Position numbers and translations under genes: made by a program | Shown here: piece by piece, positions 13,101 to 23,460 of the stretch | How positions within the stretch are numbered: position 1 is the first letter of the stretch | How the letters are laid out: every line of letters begins with the position of its first letter | Notes under the pieces: model-generated | What the model saw: the letters and a program-made list of their open reading frames with translations, nothing else | What the model was told of the DNA's origin: nothing | The model's database searches: none | Assembly (NCBI RefSeq): GCF_035083965.1 | Contig: NC_089724.1 | Span: 26,546,974 to 26,610,973 of the forward strand | Length of the DNA stretch: 64,000 bases | DNA from: Branchiostoma lanceolatum | Lineage: Eukaryota > Chordata > Leptocardii > Amphioxiformes > Branchiostomatidae | Reading direction: 5' to 3'

Positions 13101-16100
13101 AGAATTCAGAGGCAGATCAACTGAAAGGTAATAAAAGTGACATAACTCAAAGGGAAAGCATTGATAAAAAATTGTATCATTGCACTCATTTTCTCACCTC
13201 CGATGAAAACGTTAGTAAAAACTTGGTCAACAAGTCTCAGGCTCAAAGCTCAGAAACAGACAAATTCAAAACTTTCGGAAATACATAATTAGTATCTAAT
13301 GTGACTAGCTGAACTGATAATCAACTTCTGAACAAAATGCTGCATTAAACTCCTGGCTCTCAACATGTACCTGTGCTCTGCCTACCCTACTGTGCCTATC
13401 TCTGGCTTTTAGCCCTACAAGTCCTCCCAACACTCCTGTAAATAATAAGGTTTCACATTTTTCCCTGCACTGCACAAAATCTGTTATGGAACATTGTTGA
13501 CGTATGCATGGGGTCAAGGCATAACAATTAACTTGATGTGAATATGATTTTAAAAACTGATAATGATATGCGTTAATGAATGTTAAACATCCAGGTAAGA
13601 AAAAATAGAGTGGTACAATTTAAACATTACTACTGGAAAAAATATGATAAAAATCAGACGTTTCGGGCGTCCATCTGACTGCCCTTTTCAACGAGAAGCA
13701 CTAGCTACATGTACAAGGCGTTGTATGTTCTGCTATGAACACATTATCCCCCAGTGGATAATGATATGATAATATTGTTACGGTATCATAATGATATGAT
13801 ATGCCACTACAAAGTATCAAATTGACATATTAGGCATGGTATGTTGTTGTATGTGGATAATAATATGATAATATTGTAAGTTATGGTATCATCATGATAT
13901 GATATGCCACTACAAAGTATCAAATTAGCATATTAGGCGTTGTATGTTCTGCTATGAACACATTATCTCCCAGTGGAGAATGATATGATGATATTGTTAA
14001 TAACAGATAATATCATAATGATATGATATGCCACTACAAAGTATCAAATTGAGTGTACATTCTTCAAACTTGAAGTGGATGGTGCCTTTCTATACCTTGA
14101 ACAGTGACTCGTTCCCACGTCCCATTCTGTGCCATCCTACACAGACTGTTGCAGGCTATCACATACAGACTGCTGGCTGTGAATGCCGCTCCTTGCACCT
14201 CACCACTACAAGACTGGGGAACAAAATTCATGTTGAGAAACAGTGTTGAACATTTCAATACTGATCTGAAAATAACTCACCTTAGTTAAACTTGCATACA
14301 TTTTAGTTTCTAATCATCCTTAGCTATTAGATATACAATCATGTGCTTTTTATGCTTAGGCCACACCAATTTAATTTCTTGGTTAACGGATTTTTATTTT
14401 CCCCAAAAAAAATTTTAGAAAAAAAAAATAATGAAAACAGCAGGCTTTTTTTTCTAAATTTTTTTTGGGGGAAAATAAAAATCCGTTTACCAAGAAATTA
14501 AATTGGTGTGGCCTTAAGTCCAACTTTTAATGTAGTACATGAACTAGATAGATACCAGAGCTGCCTTGTCAATGACTTTAAGATTTAAACAAACTCACCT
14601 CAAGAACATCATCAGGAATAATTAATGCTTCTGTTGTCAGGAAACTGTCTTGAGTAAAAAGAACCTCTGTGCTGAAACAATAACATATTTTAATACACCG
14701 GTAAGAAATCATGGCACTTCACTTTATTTTACAGTTGAAAATATTTTTTCATTATGGACGGAAGTACAGAAGCCGCTCAAAATATTTTCAACTACATGTA
14801 TCTGTCTTGAAAAGAATTAAAATACTATGACTGACCATGGACAACTGATTTTTAGGTGAGCAACATAATATAATAGATATTCAAACATGTTATGAGTGCC
14901 TCAAAAGTTTGCAAACCAAGTAGATAACTCAGGTAAGTTAGCAAAGTTGCTAAATACCTAGTAATGAGGAGAGCAACACCTGAGGAAACCGGACTCTGAA
15001 AAAGAAAGTTAGAGGACCATATATAAATGGCGTCAATTTCCTCCTGTGTTGAATGTCATATGCGTTGTAGAAATAAATTCAATGGTCTAAAACAAGCATT
15101 CTATTATTCCTCTAATATAACTACTAATAGTACTCAATATTAAGTATTTAATGAATCAGATATAAATTATCTGTACATCAAAAGGATCAAAATAAACACA
15201 CCTTTACAAGGACTGGTGCAGTAGCACTTCCTTTCAAAGACACCTGCAGTAAAAAAAAGTAAACGGACCATAAACCATATATTTTTTGTGTGTTTTGTTA
15301 CAGACCTCATCACCCCGACCAATGAAATCAGGTGAATCGCATTGAAACTCAGATTCGTATCAGCCATTTCCCGACAAATTGCTTTCTAACTTGCGTTAAC
15401 GACTACATCTGACCAAACAAACTCGCCAGTGAGATGGTGGAAGGTGTCAGCTTCCAAAAGACGTTTTCAGATTGACAATTTTGGCACTTTGGAAGTGATT
15501 GAATGCACCCGCGATTTAACTTCTAGTTTCTACTACTTTTCTCTAAACGTTAAATCACGGGCGGATTCAATATTGTCAATCTGAAAATGTCTTTTGGTAG
15601 CTGACACCCTCCACCATCTCACTGGCGAGTTTGTTTGGTCAGATGTAGTCGTTAATGCAAGTTAGATATGGCTGATACGAATCTGCGTTTCAATGCGATT
15701 CACAACGTCGTGATTTGATTTGTCGCGGTGCTCATGGCTTAGGCCTTGGAGCCATTGGCTAGTTGTGTGGATAAGGCTGTATGTCTCTCACAGCTGAACT
15801 GGTACATAGATAAACTTTCTGTACATTTGTATTGTTGACAATTCAGTGAGTCTACATTAGGAGTCACTGTGGAACCGTGGAAGGAAAGTCTGAAATTTCA
15901 GAACTAGTATGTTTCTGAACAACAAAAATGATGACCTTTCATTACATACAAGTTCATCCAAAGGTCTGAAATTATGCTTGACAATGATCAGAACATCTCA
16001 AGGACAGTGAAGTATCATACTGTAAAGACAGAGGTACATATTTATAGATATGTTAATTTACTTACTGAGCTTGATACAGTCCTGTCAGTAAACTGTGGTT

Positions 16101-19100
16101 GATGCAAAAGCACCTGCGTGTCCCTGAAAATGATGATATGTTCCATTTCATTTCTTTTCAGAAGGCATGTGTGCGGTCAAGAGGGAAAAAATGCATATCA
16201 AAGAATGTAGCTGTTTAGAAAAAAAATACTACCATTGGTTCTACCCCTTAGCCAAAAAGTTCAACACATGCACAATTAATAGCATAGCTATTAAATTATT
16301 TGAGTAGTTTTGCTTGTACTGTATATCCAGCATTGTCTAGAAGACCATCCTAGTCTAGTAATGGCCTGTAGTTTTTGGCGTGTCTGTCTGTGTGTGTGTG
16401 TGTTTCCTGATTTTGTAGTCGGTATAACTCAAGAACCTTCAGATGGATTACGATGACATGTGGTATGTGGGTAGGTCTTAAGAAGTCGATGACCAAGGTC
16501 AATTTTGGGCCCCTGGTATGTGACATTGTCAAATTTTCCAGCGAAAGGATAAGATTAATTAATCTTATCCAAATTAGATATTATAATATCTAATTTGTAA
16601 ACCCTTTCAACATACCCGACAAAACAGTTGTCCAGCATCACTGGCCGTCCTGAGACCAGCAGCGCCTGCTCCGCGGAGTTGTCCACCTCCACAACTATCT
16701 CCCACAGGCTGCAAGGAAAAACTGATGTTGAGATTTCTACAGCACAGAAAGGGTCTTCCAGTTTAAATCTATTTACCATTTGTGTTACGATAGATTAGTA
16801 CCTTCAAAAGTAGTTGAGTCTCTCTCTCTCCATCTCTCTGTCTTGATCTCATAATTAGACTGACATGTAGTAAAAATCATAAGTTGATTCCATAAAGTTA
16901 AAAATACTTCTGCTTATATATCCATTGACTCATTAATTATGTCAAGTATGGTAAGGAACAATACGTTACATGGAAAGTTGATAATTCTTTTGAGAGGGCA
17001 AAGACATTTGCTATGTGGTAGTGGTACCTTAACAAAGATGTCTGTGAAAAACTTTTGGAAGATTTTTTGTATCTTTAACACAACATCCAGAGTGCTTGAT
17101 GCACACACCTGCTGTTTCTGTTGTATGCTGTTCCCTTGGACAGCACATGCTGAACATGTGAGCTGTACAGCTGTCTCACCTCTGGGTGCTGTTTCTTCCT
17201 CCAGGACAGCTCAGTCAGCTGGGCTGAGTACTAGAAAATATTTTCAAAGCCTTTCTAATTTCATTCTAATCTAAATATGATAACACATAACTGTCTTTTG
17301 GTGTATCTTATTACCTGGATGTCTAACCTTCATCGCCATATGATTGCGTAATAACCAAAATAAAATAAAAAGTCTCTTAATGTTGAAAAGACAACATTAA
17401 ATTTTGCTATCAGTGAACTGTATGTTGTGTAAAAAAACAACCTTGAAGTTGAAGCAATTGATATTATCTTTCATCACTATCTCACATTTACTCCTGAACA
17501 GTATAACTTTAACGATAATGACCATTTAAACAGCTGGTGTCTTATGACGAATGGCGGTTATATTGGCTACACAGATACAGATACATGTATATGTATATAT
17601 CTACAGACAGAAGACATTCTGGCCACCAGGTCCCTAGCTACCTCAGAAGGCTCCTGTGCTGTGTTGTTCAGCTCACTCAAGCTGGCATGTCTGTCATCAA
17701 CTATCCACACATGGAGCAGCCACTGTGGGGAACAAGATAACAGGTCAAGTTTAAGTCTGAGGGTTGTTGCAAACGATATCAAGAAGAGAAATTCAATAAA
17801 AAGACTCTTTTTACACAACCAAAAGATTTATTCCACCAATGTTTCGGTGACCATGTGTCACCTTCTTCAAGGCAATTCTGACTGGTTCACATAGTAATAC
17901 AGCACATGCAGGTGTTGCTGCTTATACATAATAATGAGATGCATTCCCAAACGCAAAGTATTTACATATGTACAATCACAGGGGATGACATCACTATGCG
18001 GTCCCAAACGTACAGAAGAAGTACAAGCACATCGATGTAGTAAGAATAAATACAAATACAAATACAAGAGGAATTTTTAAAGAGCCTACCGTTTCTCCGC
18101 TCTTGTCAGGTACATCTGCTGTCCTGAATAGATAGAGGTAAATATGTTCCTATAAGTTATGAAGGAAGCTACAAATGCAATCATGATTATAATTGCCTTT
18201 CTTTCCATATTGCAGAGCAAAACTTTAGTAATCAGTTGGATCGTGACTGGGACCTCATAGGCCCTACATTTGTAAATATGTTGTATATGATTAAGTGTGG
18301 AAAAGCATTATCGAGGCCATAATAGTAATACACTGTAGTAAAACTAACATCGAACAACTTTGGCTCCAGTTATAAGACAGCATTTACTCACAAGTGAGAC
18401 ACCATTTGCTCATAAGAATAGTGTCTATATGTACAATGCACAAAGGTGCTGCAGGTGTACTAACTCACCTGTTGGCAGGTATCAGGTACCACCTGTAGCA
18501 GCTGGGACTGTCCAACACCTGCACATGGAGTGTGTTGTCATCTGATGCACCTGCCTGTAAAAAAATGTTAAGTTATTTTTAAGTTAAACTAATAAGTTAT
18601 AGTGCTATAAATGTACAGTATAGCTAGAGTTTCAAGAAGTCAAATACTGAAAGTTACCTGTGTGATAGAGTGTTCATTCAGTTTCATTCTGAAACTGAAT
18701 GAACACTCTTTCACACAGGTAAGACTTGCAACATAGTACATTCAGGGCCATATGGTTGCTGTTTCATTTGTTGTTTCTTGAAAAAAAAAATGTTCTAGGA
18801 AAAGGAAAAAAAACACGCTTGTGACACACAGTATCAAATTAAGACAAATATTTTTAGTAACTGTTGTTACCGTTGCATTGGTGTGATCTACACATTGTAA
18901 CAAATATGCAAATCACTGCTCATAGTAGTAGCTTACCCCCGCCACATCTGGATAGACCGCATACATTCCAGGGCTGCTACACCGGATGGAAGCACCCTGC
19001 GACCTGAAACATGTGTAACAGGTGAGGAAGATGCACATGACTGACTCTTAACCCCACAGCTATCATTCAAAGTGGATAAGCTGAAGATATTAGGTACAAA

Positions 19101-21131
19101 GCATTTTTTATTGTCATGGGCTGCAAGAATGAGGTTAGTTGTTTATTACATGAGGGTCTGCATGGGGGGGTCCTGACAACGCTTAACGGTAAATTCAGGC
19201 CAGCCGATAACGCTTAACGGTTAATTCAGGCCGGCCGATAACGCTTAACGGTAAATTCAGCATTTTTAGAACATGAGATACCCCTGAAGACGACGTTTTT
19301 TTGCCACTTGTCGTCCTGATCTTGTGGCAGGAGACCTATCCGAACCCTTTAATTACATTCGGCGGCGACAGGAAATTTCGTATTGGTGGAACAAAATATT
19401 CATGATCACGATGACGAGCACCGAAGGTGCGGCGAAAATTTTGAAATCTTAAGGATGACAAATAACGCTTAACGAGGAACTAAAACGACCAGTAACGTTA
19501 ACGCTTCACGATTAATATACCGATAACGCTTAACGGTAAATTCAGGGCGGCCGGTAATGATTAACGGTGAATTAAAATCGCTCGTAACGCTTCACGAAAA
19601 AGGGCATGCAGACCCTCTTACATGTACTTGAATATCGTAAGGTCAGCCACAAAAAGAGACAAAATATTCTTGAAGCACAAGGCAAGCATACATGCATGCA
19701 GGAAAAGGAATAATTTCATTCAAACTTAATATGCATGTAGCATTTTTTAGATGTCACAGCTATAGCTAGGATTGACCTTTTCTTTCCACATGGAAAATAT
19801 ATGTGCTGTGTGACTTTTGAATATTGTTTTCTTCCCCCCCCCCCATGTTTTTAAGTTTTATTGATTGTTCGATATAAAGCTGTAGGAAACTTAATCAGTC
19901 TGATTGCTAACCCTTGGGGTGTGACATGGCAAGCTGGCTCCACCTTCCACTGGAGATCAGACACGGTCTCAAGATGATCAACTATAATCTGGGATAAAAG
20001 GATGGGGACAACAACAGTATAACATAATAATAAATGGTTAATTGATTCGAAACTACCCGTGCAATGGCAGCCAGTGCTGAATTCCTGCAGGGTTTACAAT
20101 CACATAATACACAATAATACACAAGATACATATATGCTCCACACTTGCACTTTTTGGAACTGTTGCAAGGGTCTGGGAGGCTGCCATTCGGCGCCAGGAG
20201 GTGACCTCAATACAACCTTCCCTAACCAAAGTCAGGTACCCATTCACACCTGGGTGGAGTGAGGAAATTCGTGTTAAGTGCCTTTCCTAAGGGCACAACA
20301 TCGGGGCATACCGGTGGTTTCAAACCCGGGACCTCTCGGTTCTGGGCGAAACACACTACCGATTGCCCCATACGATGCCACACCATAAATATCTTGTTTG
20401 TTTTTCAAGCTGTTACAACACTCGATTTTGCCTTTGTGCCTTTTAAGATGGGAAGGTTCAAGAAATATAACGTTATAATTCATGCATGATAACAATTCAG
20501 ATGACAATATTTAAAGGGGAAAAGCCCAGAGTGTATGTCTGCAAGGTTGGTACTGATAATTGAATAATTAAAGAATTGAGAATTACAATTGAAATGCTTG
20601 ACAGGCCTAAATGACTTATTGTGCATAGCTTCGTTCAAATTTGATGTTACAACTGTCTGAAACCGTTACATACAGGGTCTCTGGTTGTGAAGCCCTCAGC
20701 TTGAGTCAGGGTACTGGAGTATCTGCAGAAAAGTAAAACAGTTACTGTTTAAAACCCATTGTTCAGCACAATTTCATCATAGCTAAGCTGGTGAGTTGGT
20801 TTATATCGAATGGCAATTATAACGGCTCATGGAATTCAGAGCCAGATCTCAAATCTTTTTGAATTCAGAAAAAAAGTACGACACTTGTCCTGTGATCAAC
20901 AATACTTGACAGGCTTGGACCGCCCCCCTCCCCAAATCTGGGATGTTCAAGATTTACATAAAATTCCATTCAAAATGCGAATTATTTCACCAATCTATTT
21001 GGTAAAAGGAAAATGCTTGTTTCAGATTTAAGCCTAAAGTACCTCCACACAGCCTGACATCTTCTGACAGACAGTAAAATCATCAGAAACAGACTTGTCA
21101 CAAGAAGAAGTCTGGCAGTAGCAGACGACAT
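1620..21131 (-). CDS. CATSPERE: CATSPERE-like CatSper channel auxiliary subunit epsilon (32 exons, C-terminus missing)
   Basis: CatSper epsilon is a single-pass auxiliary subunit of the sperm flagellar calcium channel; its large extracellular part forms part of the canopy over the pore. I join 32 exons with GT/AG borders and matching phases into 2607 nt (869 codons) without a stop, starting at the ATG at 21131-21129 (exon coordinates are in the four part-entries). Sequence support: a hydrophobic signal peptide, then AVWRYSS after it, a cysteine-rich N-terminal part, the stem motifs VGCPPNRHIRV and LGCPIDVFYSDHFRP, and VWEAHGRTGYGYNATM near the end. These match the pattern I know for CATSPERE better than for the delta, gamma or beta subunits. 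The human protein is about 950 residues, so roughly 80-100 residues with the membrane helix are not accounted for. No premature stop is seen. Family assignment is strong; the choice of epsilon is recalled, not searched. Confidence 0.85.
2425..3245. repeat. Degenerate ~90-bp minisatellite, about nine copies
   Basis: The phrase GACATTGCCAAAGTTCAAGA recurs with small changes near 2440, 2533, 2707, 2793, 2883, 2970, 3074 and 3176. Each copy is followed by GAAGACACTAGATGTACATC and AAGTAGAAGAGCC. Period varies roughly 85-105 bp. The array lies inside the large CATSPERE intron between exons 31 and 32. No function is visible. Confidence 0.85.
3495..3753. mobile_element. MITE, AAGCCCCC family (copy 1)
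   Basis: Terminal inverted repeats of about 35 bp start AAGCCCCCTCTCACTGGAC and end with the complement (CCAGTGAGAGGGGGGCTTTA). The inner part of each arm carries the GGCACGCTGGC motif. Two more copies lie at 62415 and 63030. There is no coding capacity, so it is a non-autonomous DNA element. Confidence 0.8.
3898..3947 (+). repeat. Dispersed repeat fragment with GTAGCCGGTATA core
   Basis: A block reading TGTATCGGTATCTATGTAGC, then CGGTATA and a CATAACACAC end. It recurs in similar form at about 38506-38563. A short dispersed repeat of unknown class. Confidence 0.5.
4050..4215 (+). repeat. tRNA-derived SINE
   Basis: Plus-strand tRNA-like head: A-box-like GTCGCGGTGGCAGTGC and B-box GGGTTTGAATC at 4093-4103. 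It is followed by a CCCTTGGGAAAGG block that is also found in the minus-strand SINEs at 20.2 and 45.8 kb. It lies in the CATSPERE intron. Confidence 0.6.
4783..10627 (-). CDS. CATSPERE: CATSPERE exons 20-31 (Ig-like and stem domains)
   Basis: Exons: 10541-10627, 10310-10389, 9866-9948, 8271-8328, 7752-7883, 7437-7495, 7224-7305, 6797-6849, 6246-6296, 5901-5967, 5271-5350, 4783-4882. They encode roughly residues 530-840. Conserved blocks in order: FVLFFDVLGRLHLVNYDRFS, GIDVDGYYIDVGEEL, LLYPSGSYNSVEVLVRNG, YACRGPVNM, VGCPPNRHIRV, EVTYDLDNLGCPID and VWEAHGRTGYGYNATM. The GCP and WE-HGR-Y-YN-TM blocks are the most diagnostic part of the CatSper delta/epsilon stem. Exon 23 begins after the second of two adjacent AGs, which is the one that keeps the frame. 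Exon 29 has a weaker gtttgt donor. Confidence 0.83.
6465..6605 (-). repeat. tRNA-derived SINE fragment
   Basis: The minus strand contains a B-box-like GAGTTTGAATCCCAG, an A-box-like start TGTAGTCCAGTGATGAG, and then CCATCGCTTT between them. The layout resembles the other tRNA-derived repeats here. Diverged and partial. Confidence 0.45.
8744..8825. repeat. Dispersed repeat, partner at 10690-10758
   Basis: The block GGCAGAAAATACCCTAATAT, then TTAAGTACAACAGAA and CAGCACCAAGGACAGGTAC, recurs at 10690-10758 in the same orientation. Both copies lie in CATSPERE introns. Nothing else identifies the family. Confidence 0.6.
10108..10138. repeat. (CA)n microsatellite with adjoining C tract
   Basis: About 15 CA dinucleotides, preceded by a run of C from about 10086. 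Inside a CATSPERE intron. Confidence 0.95.
11129..16123 (-). CDS. CATSPERE: CATSPERE exons 10-19 (beta-propeller region)
   Basis: Exons: 16066-16123, 15202-15243, 14958-14995, 14599-14671, 14096-14213, 13371-13435, 12623-12751, 12118-12204, 11598-11673, 11129-11332. They encode roughly residues 233-529. The segment has the short beta-strand character of a propeller: repeated LLITSTEVLFTQDSF-like hydrophobic/polar alternation and paired cysteines (SCSGEV, IACNSLCRM, ECRKFNAFSVCGNN). Several exons are only 38-65 nt, yet all phases agree. Exon 17 uses an acceptor ending in AAG rather than CAG or TAG. The beta-propeller label comes from the known fold of CatSper beta/gamma/delta/epsilon; I cannot model it here. 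Confidence 0.78.
12835..12990. repeat. GTACCGGTAC-rich degenerate repeat
   Basis: The self-complementary decamer GTACCGGTAC occurs three times, together with related TACTGTACCG words, in about 150 bp of a CATSPERE intron. It looks like a decayed short tandem repeat built on GTAC and CCGG palindromes. Confidence 0.6.
13700..14050. repeat. Imperfect tandem repeat, ~105-125 bp, three copies
   Basis: GATATGCCACTACAAAGTAT recurs at about 13801, 13905 and 14028, and CATTATC(C/T)CCCAGTGG at about 13741 and 13963. Copies include ATGATATGATAATATTGTTA. The array ends about 45 bp below CATSPERE exon 14. Confidence 0.75.
14359..14513. mobile_element. MITE, GGCCACACC family (copy 1)
   Basis: Terminal inverted repeats start GGCCACACCAATTTAATTTC and the arms extend about 65 bp, making a near-perfect foldback around a short centre. 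Flanked by TTA on both sides (14356-14358 and 14514-14516). A TWA duplication and GG-starting ends point to a PIF/Harbinger-type non-autonomous element. Confidence 0.9.
15333..15702. mobile_element. Foldback element with ~140-bp arms
   Basis: The left arm (15333-15478) and right arm (15567-15702) are near-exact reverse complements: TGAATCGCATTGAAACTCAG at the left end, and CGTTTCAATGCGATTCA at the right end. The centre carries a second small stem around CGATTTAAC. No ORF. It lies in a CATSPERE intron between exons 10 and 11. Confidence 0.85.
16547..16596. repeat. Two adjacent perfect palindromes
   Basis: 16547-16570 is a perfect 24-bp palindrome (half-site GGATAAGATTAA). 16571-16596 is a perfect 26-bp palindrome (half-site AAATTAGATATTA). 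They abut with no spacer, about 20 bp into the CATSPERE intron after exon 9. Confidence 0.9.
16616..21131 (-). CDS. CATSPERE: CATSPERE exons 1-9 (signal peptide and N-terminal domain)
   Basis: Exons: 21043-21131, 20674-20722, 19912-19988, 18937-19003, 18469-18554, 18090-18123, 17642-17722, 17109-17230, 16616-16708. Exon 1 encodes MSSATARLLLVTSLFLMILL and a short cysteine-containing stretch, a typical cleavable signal peptide. Exons 2-9 give about 200 residues with an SIRCSSPGMYAVYP motif, a CYRWYLIP motif and LWEIVVEVDNS followed by LDNCFVG. These correspond to the N-terminal domain of CatSper epsilon. Exon 8 uses the distal donor at 17109 (intron begins gtgtgtgc), because the nearer gtgaga donor would break the frame with exon 9. 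Exon 3 and exon 9 donors are set by phase (phase 2). Confidence 0.82.
18656..18720. repeat. Long hairpin, ~31-bp stem
   Basis: ACCTGTGTGATAGAGTGTTC and its inward continuation pair with the segment ending AACACTCTTTCACACAGGT around a 3-nt loop, with one or two mismatches. Intronic in CATSPERE, between exons 4 and 5. Confidence 0.9.
19152..19617. mobile_element. 466-bp TIR element with internal CGCTTAACGG repeats
   Basis: Perfect 13-bp inverted ends (GAGGGTCTGCATG at 19152 and its complement ending at 19617), flanked by a direct TTACAT (19146-19151 and 19618-19623). The interior holds at least five ACGCTTAACG-type words, three of them in tandem 30-31-bp units with AATTCAGGCC. No ORF. The superfamily is unclear; the ends faintly resemble hAT, but the duplication is 6 bp. 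Confidence 0.8.
20160..20370 (-). repeat. tRNA-derived SINE (5' part)
   Basis: The minus strand starts with GGGGCAATCGGTAGTGTGTT (A-box region), then has a B-box-like GGGTTTGAAACCACC. It is followed by a body block GTTGTGCCCTTAGGAAAGGC and ACTTAACACGAATTTCCTCA, shared with the fuller copy at 45.5-45.9 kb. Confidence 0.7.
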
Positions 21132-22400
21132 CTTGGGGACAGTTCGGTGAGTTCTCCTTCTTCCAGTTGCCCTTCAAATTATGGAGCCCGGGGAGATTTC
21201 AATTTTGGGTAGAATACTTTTAGTATTACAAAACCAAACCTCTTAACCCTCTGCCTGCATTTGTGGAAGAAGAATACAACTATGGCGAGCAGCAGACGAA
21301 ATTCTCTGCAAGCGGTCAAAATTTCGCGGGAATCCTGGACCTACGCACTACTAAAGTACGACCGCACCCCTGCTACAGTAACTGTATCACTCCGCCATGG
21401 TTAATGAACGAACGAGCAAAAGAACGATTGAATGAACAAAGCCTTTAAAGCGAATGATAAACGGGGAAAGGGGGATGGATGGATGGATGGATGGATGGAT
21501 GGATGGATGGATGGATGGATGGATGAGTAAATATATAAATGAAGGAAAGAAAGAAAGAAAGAACGAACGTCAAGTGGATAAAGGAAAGGCTGAATGAAAA
21601 CTAGAATGGCAACATTTTCGAGAAAATGCAGGATATTCCCCTCCCGATAAGCAGTGTAGTAATATGAAGTTTCTGCCCCCAATGTATGTAAATGCATATA
21701 TGTAGTAGGTAAATATAGAAGTGACTACTTCAGGGCTGTGTAGTCACTAAAGCCATGAAGGTGCCTTCAGTGTAAATGTGAGTTGGGGGTGTTGGCTTGA
21801 CAGCAGTCAGGGAATATGTGAAGTAGGTAGTTATATATAATTAAGTGTAATGCAGTAATCTTTATAATATTATGCCTGTAGTCAATGTTATGTAGTCTGT
21901 CTGTTGTATTTTCTGTTGTACTCCAGGAAGAGTAGGTTCATAGACATGGTATGTAACGTTAGGTAATGGAGGACATGAAGTATCCAAGTATCCAAGCAGT
22001 CTGAACTTTTGTCATTGAAACGGTGTCTTGTCAGGTTGCTATCAGACAGGTTCAGAGATGACTTCTCTGTACAATGCATGTTAATGTCATGGACATCTGC
22101 CTGTAGATCTCTGGCCTTAAGACCTCGGTAGTTTGCTAGTAGGGGCACTCTGAAATAGTGCAATATGTTAATATAGCTGTACATATCCAACATAAGATAC
22201 AATCAGCATTTTACATATACAATTATAGAATAACCTAATCCATACCTTAAAGCCTATTGAAACATATTACACTTTACTACACAATGTGGCTGAGAGCTGG
22301 AAAAGGCATCATACCCTGTTCTCCCATCCCTTCTACATTTGCTGTGAATTGTAAGAAAGAAAGAAAGAAATAGATAGAAAGTTGTAAAGAGCATTGTGAA
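21132..22400. other. Intergenic: CATSPERE 5' side and transposon 5' border
   Basis: Holds the CATSPERE 5' untranslated/promoter side (minus strand), a (GGAT)n tract, GAAA-rich runs near 21541-21570 and 22349-22375, and unassigned AT-rich sequence. No TATA box or CpG-island-like stretch is evident upstream of the CATSPERE start. The 5' end of the rolling-circle element could lie anywhere from about 21.7 to 22.4 kb; I see no clear terminus. Confidence 0.4.
21473..21525. repeat. (GGAT)n microsatellite, about 13 units
   Basis: Uninterrupted GGAT tetranucleotides about 340 bp upstream of the CATSPERE start codon (minus-strand gene). Confidence 0.97.
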
Positions 22401-23460
22401 AGTTAATAATAGAACTGCCTGTTGTGGCGTTTGCGCGGAGGGAATGAGGAATTGCTTGATGTATACTACAGTAATGTCTTCAGTAGTGTTGTTGGAAAGG
22501 AATTGATGGAAAGGGTTGGAAGTTTGGGTGCGAAATTATGTGGAAGAAGAATTTGTAGGTTGGTGAAGGAGGCCTGGAGAAGAAGTGACGTCTACTTGGA
22601 GAACTGGATCTGTTGTTCTTTGGAGGGCACATGGGGTCGTGTGAGGAAAGGTTGAGTTTCTGTTGAGTACATTGCATGGAGAGGGGGTATTGGTGTGGAA
22701 ATCTTAAAGTTGAAGATGCTAAGGATGAAAGTGTGGAAGGGATGGGGTGTTAGCTTCATATGGTATGCAGAGGAATTGTAAGTAAAAATGTGTATTGAGT
22801 TGAAGGAGTATTGAACCTTTGTATGTATTTGAAGGAAGAGAAGATGTCACCCCCTGTGGGTAGTGTGATGTTCCAACTTGGAAAGTTGGGGAAGTTTGAG
22901 TGACGTTAGGGCCTGCCTCATCAGTGATGTTATCTCTGCTGTAAGAGGCTGTACGCAGTGTTTGCCTGATGTTTTAGATTGTGTTTTCCGGAAGGAACCT
23001 TTTTTTTTTGCCTATGCTGATTTGGTGGTGTGCTGTGGAAGGATTTTGCTGTCTTGACGGATTGGAGGAGGACTGCTTGTAGACCAGGTAGGTGTTATAT
23101 TGTGTTGAGGGAGAGTTGAAGGTGTTTGTGTATTGAAGACGGTGTACATTGTTTGTTGGGTGGAAAAGACATGGACATTGAAATTCCTGGCAGTCGGGGA
23201 TAATTGTAGGATGGCAAAGATGTTATGAAAGGAACATGGGGTAATAGTAGTGTTGTTGCTAATTTAAAGATGCCATGCATGTTATAAATGGAATATGGGC
23301 TTTGCTGTGGTGAGGCAAGAAACTTCGGAGGGTGGGGAGCAGTACAAAATCGAGTTTGAAGTCTGGGTCTTGGGATCTATCTATCTTAGATGCAGGTTGT
23401 CTTTTTAAAGCATATGCAAAGTATGTATTAATTTTATATGTATTGTATGTTATGAAGTAG

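Noticed and set aside
21395-21410. RFX X-box (ciliary gene promoter) upstream of CATSPERE
   Set aside because: Only a GCCATGG core with one poor half-site; too weak a match to report as a binding site.
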